This document shows positions 6,203 through 12,849 of a stretch of 17,302 bases of DNA, in pieces. The translations under genes and the position numbers were made by a program. Where the stretch lies: NCBI GenBank assembly GCA_041300865.1, contig JBFYTF010000537.1, positions 1 through 17,302 on the forward strand, in the 5' to 3' direction. The stretch is from JAAYZQ01 sp041300865 (GTDB lineage Bacteria; Chloroflexota; Anaerolineae; JAAYZQ01). Under the pieces are notes generated by a model. That model saw nothing but the letters and a program-made list of their open reading frames with translations. It was not told the origin of the DNA and did no database searches. Position 1 is the first letter of the stretch, and every line of letters starts with the position of its first letter.

Positions 6203-8497
6203 TTAGTCTTCTGTTTCCTCGAGGGCGATTTCCTCCTCGTCCTCGGCACGCAAATCCAAGATCCAGTTCTCAAAGGTCCCGGCATCGATTTTGGCCTTCA
6301 CCCGGCGGTGCCCCTCCTCACGGAGTTCCTTCGAAAGGGCGGCCCGTCCCTCTTCGCTATCGGGGTCTACGTTCGGCCAGCGGGCGGCGATGGCCCGCTT
6401 GGTGGTCCACAGGCAGTACCGGAAGAGGCGCTTGTCGCCGTCAAAGACCCGCATGAAGTACTGGAAGCGGCCGCGGGGCTCGGGCTTGAATCCTTCGTCG
6501 ATGGTATAGCCCTGGTACTCCCAGGTGCCCGCCAGTCCCTGGCGCTCTTGGCCGACCATGGCCTGTGCCTGGGCTACCAGCTCGTCGGGATCGGCCGTCG
6601 GCCGGGCACAAAGGTGGCCCAGGCAGACGTAGGCCACAGGCGCCGGCTCCGCCGGATAGCCGAGGCGCTCGAGGCGCGCCGGCTCCCACTGGGGATCGAC
6701 GGCCTGCACTGTCTTGTTGGAGGCATACGTCCGGCCTGCCGCGCGCACCAGCTCGGCCCGATGTGGGTCCTCGTTCTCGCCGACGATGGTGATGAGCAGC
6801 GGCCGCCGCAGGAAACGGTCGACCGCCAGGCCAAAGCGCGCGGCATCGTAGCCGGCCTCGGCATAGTGGGCGACCAATGCCTCCAGGGTACGCTGGGCCG
6901 CCTTGTGATGTTCCTCCCGGCCGGTGGCACGATAGAGGCGCAGGCTGGCTTCGGCGGCCAGGACGTTCTCACAGAACGGCTTCTGGCGGCGCCGCAGACG
7001 GCCGAGAGCTTCGGGGGCGGTCACAGTGTCATAGTAGCGGCCATCCTCATCGCGCAGGGCGTTTTGCGCAAAACGCATCAGGGTTTGGGCGCGCTGTAAG
7101 TACACTTCCCGCCCAAAGTGCTCGTACGCGTCAAGCCAGGCGCGGGTCATGCCCACCTGGTCGGCCAGCAGGCCGGGAACGTGAGGCTGGCCGTCAAAGT
7201 AGTGGTGCATGCCCTGTCCCTCTCGATAGAGATTCTGCCAGACAAACTCGAGGGCGCGCACCGCCAGGTCCGCATAGCGTGCGTCGTCGAGGACGGCACT
7301 GGCGAGCAGGTAGGCCGAGGCCACGACAGCATTACGCTCGGTATAGACCGTTCTGTCGACGTAGGGTGCCTGGCGGTCGCTGCGCCCGGCGGCGTCAAGG
7401 GCATAGTAGCCGGCATCGGCTTCCTGGCTGCTGTAAAAGTGGCCGCGCTGCCGGTCCCAGAGGACTTCCTCGACATAGCGCAGCACGCCGCGAGCCGTGT
7501 CCAGGTAGGCCGGCTGCCCCGTCGCTTTGTAGGCGCGTAGGTACAGCTTCAGGAGCTGGCCCTGGTCGCCCGCCATCTTTTCGTAGTGAGGCTCGCTCCA
7601 GTCCGCCCCCGCCGCGTAGCGGAAAAAGCCGCCGCCTACCTTGTCGTACAGGCTGCTTTGGGCCATGGCCTGCAGCGAATGGTGCACGGCGTGGCTCACA
7701 GCCGGGTCCCCGCTGCGGTGGGCTATCGCCAGGAGGAACTCCAGGACACTGGCGTGGTGAAACTTGGGGCCGCCGAAGCCGCCGTGCTTCTCGTCCAGGT
7801 TGGCCAGCATCATGCCCAGGACATTGTCCACGAGTGCGGGAGTCAGGTCGCCGACTGCCCGGGGCTCCTCGTCCGCACCCGGCAGCAGTTCGCTATCTCG
7901 CAGCCCGATGGCCGGCCGCTCGAGAGCCGGCTGGCCCGCAGCCGGCACGGCCACGCGCCGGAGGATGGCGAGCATCTCCTCGCCCGTGAGATAATTGTGG
8001 CTCTCGATTACATTGCCCTCACCGTCGAGAAAAGCGGTAGTCGGCCACCCGCCGCGGCTGTAGCGCGCGTCCACGTCTGGGCGCTTGTCCGCGTCGACCA
8101 GGATGGGAATAACTGACGCGTTGAGCGCCTCGACGACCTCAGGGGCGGCCAGCGTGGTGCGCTCCATCAGGTGGCAGGGCTCGCACCAGGGGGCGGTGAT
8201 GTAGAGCATAACTGGAATCTCGAGGGCGGCGGCCAGGCGGAACGACTCCTCCTCCCACTCGTACCAGGTCAGGGGAATCTGATCCTTCGCCAATTCTAGA
8301 TCGGGCTCGAACTGGCGGCGATACTCGGCCTCCAGCAGGGCATAGTGTTTCTGCTCCTGCTCGGCGAGCATCTCTAGCAAGGAGCGGGTGCCCTCGTCGC
8401 TGGCCGATTGGGCCATGCGCGCGTAGAACTCCCACGAGTCCCTCTCCCGCTGCATAGCCAGGCGCCAGGCTTCTGGGATTTCGTTCAAGGCCTTCAT
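6203..8497 (-). CDS. Half-ferritin / thioredoxin-like / DUF255 (YyaL, SPATA20-type) fusion protein
   Basis: This 764-aa protein has four recognisable parts. Residues 1-65 form a two-helix rubrerythrin-like module with E18, Y25, E48 and H51 placed as di-iron ligands. Residues 75-185 are a thioredoxin-like domain with the dithiol motif WCEPCH (104-109) and the WPT cis-proline loop (151-153). Residues 215-655 match the alpha/alpha-barrel of DUF255/YyaL proteins, with KHGGFGGPKF (237-246), YDKVGGGFFRY (284-294) and EPHYEKMAGDQ (302-312). Residues 657-764 are an extra C-terminal domain rich in aromatic and charged residues that I do not recognise. YyaL homologues are normally about 600-700 aa and lack the first and last parts. 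There is no signal peptide, so a cytoplasmic redox role is inferred. The ATG has AAAGGAG (8504-8510) 6 nt upstream. Confidence 0.85.
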   Translation of the reverse strand: MKALNEIPEAWRLAMQRERDSWEFYARMAQSASDEGTRSLLEMLAEQEQKHYALLEAEYRRQFEPDLELAKDQIPLTWYEWEEESFRLAAALEIPVMLYITAPWCEPCHLMERTTLAAPEVVEALNASVIPILVDADKRPDVDARYSRGGWPTTAFLDGEGNVIESHNYLTGEEMLAILRRVAVPAAGQPALERPAIGLRDSELLPGADEEPRAVGDLTPALVDNVLGMMLANLDEKHGGFGGPKFHHASVLEFLLAIAHRSGDPAVSHAVHHSLQAMAQSSLYDKVGGGFFRYAAGADWSEPHYEKMAGDQGQLLKLYLRAYKATGQPAYLDTARGVLRYVEEVLWDRQRGHFYSSQEADAGYYALDAAGRSDRQAPYVDRTVYTERNAVVASAYLLASAVLDDARYADLAVRALEFVWQNLYREGQGMHHYFDGQPHVPGLLADQVGMTRAWLDAYEHFGREVYLQRAQTLMRFAQNALRDEDGRYYDTVTAPEALGRLRRRQKPFCENVLAAEASLRLYRATGREEHHKAAQRTLEALVAHYAEAGYDAARFGLAVDRFLRRPLLITIVGENEDPHRAELVRAAGRTYASNKTVQAVDPQWEPARLERLGYPAEPAPVAYVCLGHLCARPTADPDELVAQAQAMVGQERQGLAGTWEYQGYTIDEGFKPEPRGRFQYFMRVFDGDKRLFRYCLWTTKRAIAARWPNVDPDSEEGRAALSKELREEGHRRVKAKIDAGTFENWILDLRAEDEEEIALEETED

Positions 8498-8528
8498 GGG
8501 CTACTCCTTTCCACTTCCCAGGAACCGC

Positions 8529-8547
8529 CCAGGTGCGTCGCACCTGG
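8529..8547. repeat. 19-bp inverted repeat between the 82-aa gene and the fusion gene
   Basis: CCAGGTGC (8529-8536) and GCACCTGG (8540-8547) form a perfect 8-bp inverted repeat around GTC. No T-run follows on either strand, so it is not a standard terminator. It could be an operator, or an mRNA hairpin that changes expression of the downstream fusion gene. Confidence 0.5.
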
Positions 8548-8564
8548 TGCCTGAGCAGTCGTTG

Positions 8565-8813
8565 TTACTTATGGATTGCTTGTAGAAAGGTCGAGGCGTG
8601 GGCCTCCCATTCGTGGAGAACCATGTCCACGTCCGTCTGTGGTCCTACCCGGACCTGCACCTCGACAAACCCACCGCCTCCCTCCAGGCGAACGCTGGTC
8701 AGGGTGCGGCTGGTGACCTGCAGCCCGAGACCTTCCGGGCCAAAGTACTTCACCGTTTGTTTCAGCACGTCGCCGGCTTTCATCCGTGTTGCAGCGCCAT
8801 AGCGGGTGGCCAT
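8565..8813 (-). CDS. Hypothetical 82-aa protein
   Basis: I do not recognise this small protein. It is soluble, with no signal peptide or membrane segment. Its layout suggests a helix (about 11-24), beta strands around a Gly-rich turn (GGGG 45-48), then a C-terminal helix (64-81). The frame is open up to 8906, but ATG 8813 is preferred because GGGAGGAG lies 7 nt upstream. That ATG is separated by one base from the stop of the ferritin-like gene, which indicates translational coupling. A longer product from 8906 would overlap the ferritin gene and read like antisense sequence. Its position between a di-iron protein and the thioredoxin-like fusion suggests a shared stress-related role, but nothing in the sequence proves it. 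Confidence 0.7.
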   Translation of the reverse strand: MATRYGAATRMKAGDVLKQTVKYFGPEGLGLQVTSRTLTSVRLEGGGGFVEVQVRVGPQTDVDMVLHEWEAHASTFLQAIHK

Positions 8814-8814
8814 G

Positions 8815-9348
8815 TCACTTCTCCTCCCAGGGAACACCTGAGAGGCGCTGCCAGTGCTCCGCAAGCTCGCGGTAATGGCGGCCCTCTTCCTGCACCAGAA
8901 AGCCATAGGCCTCCTGGGCGGCCTCGTCGTGGGCTACCTGGCACTCTCCCTCGTACAGAGCGATGGCCTGCTTCTCCATCTCGATACCCAGCGCCAGCGC
9001 TGCAAGGTCATCGGCGCCCCGGTCAATGGCTTGCGCCGGGGACCAGCCGGAGGGAAAGAGGATGGCCAAACGGTCTTCGGCCGGAAAGGCGATCTGGCTT
9101 AGGTCCACAGTGGCGCCCCGCGCCATTGCCTGGACGGGATCCAGCCACCCTTCCCCAGCGCGCAATGCATCGTACTGGCCCAGCAGCAGCTGGCTGTGCT
9201 CTTCTTCGTCGCACGCCAGTTGGTCCAGCAACCCCTTGGCCCAGGGGTCGATGCAGTAGCGGGCGGCGTCGTCATAAAAGCGCTGGCCGTCGACTTCATT
9301 TCGGATGGCACGCAGCAGCACCACGAGTGCGCCGTTTTGCTCCTCCAT
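8815..9348 (-). CDS. Ferritin-like / rubrerythrin-type di-iron protein
   Basis: This 177-aa protein has the four-helix bundle pattern of the ferritin-like superfamily, members of which use a di-iron site to handle peroxide, oxygen or iron. Candidate ligands come as two equal half-motifs: E18, Y25, E48, H51 and E125, Y132, E155, H158. Each fits E-x6-Y-x22-E-x2-H, as expected for an internally duplicated bundle. The rubredoxin domain of classical rubrerythrin is absent, so electrons must come from another partner; the downstream thioredoxin-like protein is a candidate by position only. The frame extends to 9420, but ATG 9348 starts the domain and has AAAGGA upstream. It lies downstream of the Crp/Fnr gene after a 176-nt gap. 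Confidence 0.85.
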   Translation of the reverse strand: MEEQNGALVVLLRAIRNEVDGQRFYDDAARYCIDPWAKGLLDQLACDEEEHSQLLLGQYDALRAGEGWLDPVQAMARGATVDLSQIAFPAEDRLAILFPSGWSPAQAIDRGADDLAALALGIEMEKQAIALYEGECQVAHDEAAQEAYGFLVQEEGRHYRELAEHWQRLSGVPWEEK

Positions 9349-9367
9349 CGTAGACGTTCCTTTGAGC

Positions 9368-9404
9368 GTCAGCGGGCCAGACCGGGCCCACCTATCTGGC
9401 TGAC
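9368..9404 (-). promoter_or_regulatory. Inverted repeat / hairpin in the ferritin gene leader
   Basis: Two nested arms pair: GTCAG (9368-9372) with CTGAC (9400-9404), and CCAGA (9377-9381) with TCTGG (9395-9399), separated by a 4-nt bulge. It lies about 20-56 nt upstream of the ferritin-like start codon. It could be an operator or an mRNA leader structure. I found no convincing -10/-35 pair or FNR box (TTGAT-N4-ATCAA) in the 9349-9524 gap. Confidence 0.3.
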
Positions 9405-9524
9405 ACGTGCCGGCGTGCACAGGTGCGCGGAACCGGGCAGGCGACTCCTCCCGGCCTAAGGGCCAGGACAGGCCCGCAAAGGAGCGAGGAGGAGCCGCAC
9501 CTGCCGCATTCCGCGAAAAACTGG

Positions 9525-10184
9525 CTAGAGGCCGCCTGCCTCCAGCTCCAGACCTTCTTTATCGAGCAAGGTCAGCTGGCGGCGGCCCGATGCTACCAGG
9601 CCGCGCCGTCGAAAGTCTTGCAGTGTCTTGCTGATCGTCTCGCGCCACGTACCGAGCATGTCCGCCAGCTCCTGGTGCGTGGCGTGCACCACGTTCTCCT
9701 CGTCGCTGTCGCCGAGCTCCAGGAGCAGGGCGGCAAGGCGCGCCGAGATGGTGCTGTACGCCATTTGCTCTAACCGGTTCTCAGCTTCCATCAGCCGGTG
9801 GCCCATGGCCTGGATCAGACCAAAGCCGAACATGGCTTCCCGGGATGACAACTCCAGGGCCTCTTGCCGCGGCATCGTCCAGATGGTCGAGGGTTCGAGT
9901 GCCACGGCATAGGTATCGGGTGCGTCTCCACCCAAAAGCGAGTCCTCGCCAAAGAGCGATCCCGTACCCAACGTTGCAATCACAAAACGCCGGCCATCCG
10001 GCGTGACGCGGTACAGCTGCACCCGGCCACTGGCAACCAGGAAAAGGGAGCAACCCATCTCCTCCGGTTTGGTGACCGTCTCGCCGGCTGCAAAGGTCCG
10101 CACGGTGAACGACTCACCGACGGCTTTATTCTGTTGTGCGAGGCGACCAAAGATTTTGGTCACACTTCTGTCAGTTGGTTTCAT
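9525..10184 (-). CDS. Crp/Fnr family transcriptional regulator
   Basis: This 219-aa one-component regulator has an N-terminal cyclic-nucleotide-binding-type beta-roll (about 25-115, with GSLFGEDSLLGG at 75-86), a dimerisation helix (about 118-148) and a C-terminal winged helix-turn-helix (THQELADMLGTWRETISKTL, 169-188). The cAMP-contacting Arg-Ser of E. coli CRP is missing: the equivalent stretch reads DAPDTYAVAL. The cysteine cluster of FNR is also missing (one cysteine, C45), so the signal is unknown. The frame is open to 10238, but ATG 10184 has GAGGGAG 6 nt upstream and gives a normal N-terminus. Lying between ferritin-like genes and chaperones, it is a likely local regulator of the cluster. 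This is inferred from position; no binding site was identified. Confidence 0.92.
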   Translation of the reverse strand: MKPTDRSVTKIFGRLAQQNKAVGESFTVRTFAAGETVTKPEEMGCSLFLVASGRVQLYRVTPDGRRFVIATLGTGSLFGEDSLLGGDAPDTYAVALEPSTIWTMPRQEALELSSREAMFGFGLIQAMGHRLMEAENRLEQMAYSTISARLAALLLELGDSDEENVVHATHQELADMLGTWRETISKTLQDFRRRGLVASGRRQLTLLDKEGLELEAGGL

Positions 10185-10308
10185 CTTGTACTCCCTCGCT
10201 GCGGACCAGGCCACGGCGAAACGGGAGATACCTCTCACTTACCCGTAAGGGCCGAGCTCGCCCTGATGCCACCCGGCACTCCTGTCGTCGCCGGCAACCC
10301 CCGGGACC

Positions 10309-10509
10309 TTACCCCGAGGCTTGCAGCTTGCGCTCGAGCTTCTCGTACTCGCCGTCCAGGTACTGTTCGTGAAAGGCCTCTTCGTCCCTCAGTTTGGCAA
10401 AGAACGCCCTGAGGTCCGGATCCTCTGCCATGTCCATGGCCAACTGGTACTTGGCCTGCGCCGCACGCTCTTCCATTGACATGATTCTTAAAAAAGCTAG
10501 CCAGTCCAT
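10309..10509 (-). CDS. Stand-alone half-ferritin (two-helix rubrerythrin-like protein)
   Basis: This 66-aa protein contains one copy of the di-iron half-motif: E14, Y21, E44 and H47, spaced E-x6-Y-x22-E-x2-H. Two helices would need to dimerise to build a four-helix ferritin-like bundle, as encapsulated ferritin-like proteins do; that comparison is an inference. The same module is fused to the thioredoxin/DUF255 protein nearby and occurs twice in the full ferritin-like gene. ATG 10509 is supported by a strong AAGGAGG with 4-nt spacing; the frame upstream to 10563 is not needed. It follows the second hsp20 gene by 64 nt and precedes the Crp/Fnr gene. Confidence 0.75.
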   Translation of the reverse strand: MDWLAFLRIMSMEERAAQAKYQLAMDMAEDPDLRAFFAKLRDEEAFHEQYLDGEYEKLERKLQASG

Positions 10510-10573
10510 CGATCCTCCTTGTGATGTTGTTATCTCCGTCGCCCCTATGGGACGGCAGGTCACACGTTGCTTA

Positions 10574-10981
10574 TCAGGCCAGCTTGACAGGGATACGCCG
10601 CGGCCGCACTTGCTCGACCTTGGGCATGATCACCGTCAACACGCCGTCATTCATGCTCGCCTCTATATTCGCCCGGTCGATGGTGGGCGGCAAGCCGAAG
10701 TGCCGGTGATAGTGGCCCACGTCGTACTCCCGGTACAGCACATAGTCGTCCTGATCCTCGGCATGGGTCACGTGTCCTGTCACTACCAGCTCGTCGTCGA
10801 TGATGCTGACGTGGGCACAGTCGAAACAGACGCCGGGCATGTCCATCACAAGCACGACCGCCTGTGCCGTTTCGTACACGTCAGTCGCAGGCACGAACCA
10901 GTTGCCACTGCGAAGCTCCTGGTGAATGTTGGTGTCGACCTGCGATTTTTCGGCTGCTTCCATCTCCCGCTGACTCGCCAT
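10574..10981 (-). CDS. Small heat-shock protein Hsp20 (second copy, CxxC-containing)
   Basis: This 135-aa alpha-crystallin-domain protein (domain about 30-122) would be an ATP-independent holdase that binds unfolding proteins in the cytoplasm. Family marks are VLVMDMPGV (43-51), the A-x3-NDGVLTV block (108-117) and the C-terminal I-P-V anchor motif (130-132) used for oligomerisation. Unusually, a CxxC (C52, C55) sits just after MDMPGV, where charged residues are normal. Histidines are frequent (H58, H70, H73, H90, H92, H94), which raises the possibility of redox or metal sensing. Start: ATG 10981 with GGAGG just upstream. It lies 19 nt after the first hsp20 gene, in the same operon, and the two are well diverged from each other. 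Confidence 0.92.
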   Translation of the reverse strand: MASQREMEAAEKSQVDTNIHQELRSGNWFVPATDVYETAQAVVLVMDMPGVCFDCAHVSIIDDELVVTGHVTHAEDQDDYVLYREYDVGHYHRHFGLPPTIDRANIEASMNDGVLTVIMPKVEQVRPRRIPVKLA

Positions 10982-11000
10982 TGTCCTCCACTCCCCCTCG

Positions 11001-11441
11001 CTAGCCTTCCCTTACCTTGATGGGTATCTGCCTCGGCTTGGCTGCTTGCCGCAGCGGCACGCTCACCGTCAAAACACCGGCCTGATAAGAGGCCTCTGTC
11101 CTGTCACCGTCAACTTGGGCCGGCAGCCGCACGGCACGGCTAAAGCCGCCGCTTTCCCGCTCTCGCTGGTGATACCAGCCACCTTCCAGGCTCTGACCCG
11201 TCAACCGAACACCCTGTATGCTCAGCACCTCGCCTGAAACGCTCAGCTCCAGCTGTTCCAGCTCGATGCCCGGCATTTCGGCGCGCACGATCAGCCGGTC
11301 CTCAGTGGCCGAGACAATGATCGAAGGAAACACTCGTGTCGCTCGCCGGCGCTGCCTGCTGCGCACCTGCCTTCGGGCTTCAGAGTCGGGCCAAAGCGAC
11401 GCTTCACGCGTGCTGCGCTGTGGCTCCTGCATGTTTGTCAT
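11001..11441 (-). CDS. Small heat-shock protein Hsp20 (first copy)
   Basis: This 146-aa small heat-shock protein has an Arg-rich N-terminal arm (about 10-36), an alpha-crystallin domain (37-130) with VRAEMPGI (52-59) and the QAGVLTVSVP block (120-129), and a C-terminal I-P-I anchor (138-140). The Arg-rich arm may affect substrate choice or oligomer size. The start at ATG 11441 is preceded by AAGGAGGGGAGAGG; ATG 11432, three codons on, is an alternative. It is the first gene behind the promoter at 11497-11550 and heads the run into the second hsp20 and the half-ferritin. Confidence 0.93.
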   Translation of the reverse strand: MTNMQEPQRSTREASLWPDSEARRQVRSRQRRRATRVFPSIIVSATEDRLIVRAEMPGIELEQLELSVSGEVLSIQGVRLTGQSLEGGWYHQRERESGGFSRAVRLPAQVDGDRTEASYQAGVLTVSVPLRQAAKPRQIPIKVREG

Positions 11442-11477
11442 TGCCTCTCCCCTCCTTGTCTATTAGCATCCTGCCTC

Positions 11478-11493
11478 CTTGTCTGGAGACAAG
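11478..11493 (-). promoter_or_regulatory. 16-bp palindrome overlapping the hsp20 transcription start
   Basis: CTTGTCT-GG-AGACAAG is a perfect 7-bp inverted repeat located at about +1 to +16 of the inferred hsp20 transcript. It could be a repressor operator or a 5' mRNA hairpin. It is neither a CIRCE element nor a CtsR-type site. Its arm AGACAAG belongs to an 11-bp sequence, AGACAAGGAGG, repeated 23 bp apart (11474-11484 and 11451-11461 on the minus strand). Confidence 0.5.
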
Positions 11494-11496
11494 ACC

Positions 11497-11502
11497 ATTA
11501 TA
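11497..11502 (-). promoter_or_regulatory. -10 element of the hsp20 operon
   Basis: A perfect TATAAT (minus strand) lies 55 nt upstream of the first hsp20 start codon. At the 17-nt position the -35 reads ACAACC, a poor match, so the promoter probably needs an activator. The repeats at 11511-11550 lie exactly where one would bind. Confidence 0.7.
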
Positions 11503-11510
11503 CCTGGATA

Positions 11511-11550
11511 TTGTTAGAAGGTTGTTAAGAAATTGTGACGTTACTATTAG
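11511..11550 (-). promoter_or_regulatory. Four direct repeats with 11-bp period upstream of the hsp20 promoter
   Basis: On the + strand the heptamers TTGTTAG (11511), TTGTTAA (11522), TTGTGAC (11533) and CTATTAG (11544) recur at exactly 11-bp steps. Read on the minus strand these are CTAACAA, TTAACAA, GTCACAA and CTAATAG. The promoter-proximal copy ends 8 nt from the -10 element and the array covers the missing -35. Direct repeats of one helical turn in this position are typical of PhoB/OmpR-family response regulators. The regulator is not in this window. Confidence 0.6.
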
Positions 11551-11557
11551 AAATGCG

Positions 11558-12835
11558 TTAGAGTTCTGTAAGCTCCGTCACATCTTCTTCCCCCTCGCCG
11601 CTTTCGGGCACGAGAGGGACCTTCATGATCTCTGCCAGCACTGCCGTGGCATAACAGCCCCGTGGCAGCCAGAAGCGCAGCATGATGCCTTCGTCATACC
11701 ACTGCTCGGGTTCGTGCAGCGGAAAGCGCAGCGCCCGCCTCTCCCCTTCGGCTTTGATCCCCTCTCCGATCCGAAAGTCCGCCAGCGTCATGCCCTCTGC
11801 CGCCAGCACGGCTCCTTCCAGCTCTCCCTGGCGCCCCGCTGCCTGGATCATCTTGTAGCCATAGAGCGGACCGGTGGGGCTGATCTCGAACCGGGCAGCG
11901 CGCGGTTGCTCCGCCTCGGCATCCTCAACGTAAAACACCGACCTGCCGGGATGTTTCATGGCCAGGTCGCCGGCATAGACTCGATCGAGCGTCTGCAGGC
12001 GGGCGTCGAGGACGCGGTTAAAAAGCTTGGACTGGTACGCCGACACCAGAAACATCCTCAGCCGCCGGGGGAGGGCCGCCATGGTGCGGCGCTCATCGCC
12101 CTCTGATCGGATGAGGGTCTGCAGGGCGCGCCGCTCGTCGTTCATGCTGTAAGGAAACAGCGCCAGCGCTTCGGACCAGTGGCCGGCGTCGAAGGCAGCC
12201 CGCGCTTCCCGGACCGTGGCACTCTCGTTGGGGTGTGGCCCACCCAGGAATCGCCGGACAAAGGCGCGGGCATCCCTGCGCACGACCTCTTTGCCCAGGA
12301 GATCCGAATCGCCCCGTTGCCCAAAGCGCTGCGGGCCGTAGCGATTGGGTACGCCCCGCTGCTGCAGGACGTCGAGGACGGCCCGGCAACGCTCCACCCG
12401 AGACTCCTCTACACCCCGAATGCGGATCGTGAAGCGATTGCCGCGCAGATGGCCGATGCGCAGCTTGTTGTTGTGCCGCTCAGCCCACAGGATGCGCAGC
12501 TCGGGCACTTCCACGGCCATGACTACCTCGGGCGCGATCCCGTCCACGGACAGCACCTGGCAGGTCACAGCCTGGGCATCCTTCAGACCGGCATAGCCAA
12601 TCCGGGTGGCTGGCACACCCAGGGCTTGGGCGATGGCGCGCACGGCCTGGAACGTCGAAAGCCCGACTTTGCGGATTTCGAAAAAGGTGTGGCCACCTTC
12701 GCCAGACGGCGAGTACAGGGGCAGCTCCTCGACCGCAAAATCGGCCGGCTTTTCCTTGATCCGTCCTCCCGTGCCCGGCAGCTCCTCTGTCAGGAAGCGA
12801 GAAGCCTGCTTCTCTTGCTCGTTGTTAACGTTCAT
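11558..12835 (-). CDS. truD: tRNA pseudouridine(13) synthase TruD
   Basis: TruD isomerises uridine 13 in the D-arm of certain tRNAs, tRNA-Glu in E. coli. The 425-aa protein has the TruD-specific catalytic block GYAGLKDAQAVTCQ (about 80-93 from the chosen start), whose Asp is the nucleophile. It also has NRYGPQRFG (about 164-172) and the inserted TRUD domain in the second half; the length is normal for bacterial and archaeal members. Lys or Arg commonly follows the catalytic Asp; here it is Ala. ATG 12835 is chosen because it begins 14 nt after the preceding gene; the ribosome site is weak. ATG 12889 would add 18 residues that overlap the upstream gene and look like shadow sequence. It is probably transcribed with the LON-domain gene and glnA. 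Confidence 0.94.
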   Translation of the reverse strand: MNVNNEQEKQASRFLTEELPGTGGRIKEKPADFAVEELPLYSPSGEGGHTFFEIRKVGLSTFQAVRAIAQALGVPATRIGYAGLKDAQAVTCQVLSVDGIAPEVVMAVEVPELRILWAERHNNKLRIGHLRGNRFTIRIRGVEESRVERCRAVLDVLQQRGVPNRYGPQRFGQRGDSDLLGKEVVRRDARAFVRRFLGGPHPNESATVREARAAFDAGHWSEALALFPYSMNDERRALQTLIRSEGDERRTMAALPRRLRMFLVSAYQSKLFNRVLDARLQTLDRVYAGDLAMKHPGRSVFYVEDAEAEQPRAARFEISPTGPLYGYKMIQAAGRQGELEGAVLAAEGMTLADFRIGEGIKAEGERRALRFPLHEPEQWYDEGIMLRFWLPRGCYATAVLAEIMKVPLVPESGEGEEDVTELTEL

Positions 12836-12849
12836 AGGGCGGCCCACCG

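Noticed and set aside
5843..7099. Open frame of 418 codons on the + strand opposite the pterin-fold and fusion genes
   Set aside because: It crosses two well-supported minus-strand genes and has no start site or domain.
11442..11557. CIRCE (HrcA) or CtsR operator before the hsp20 genes
   Set aside because: No TTAGCACTC-N9-GAGTGCTAA and no GGTCAAA repeats; the repeats seen are of a different kind.
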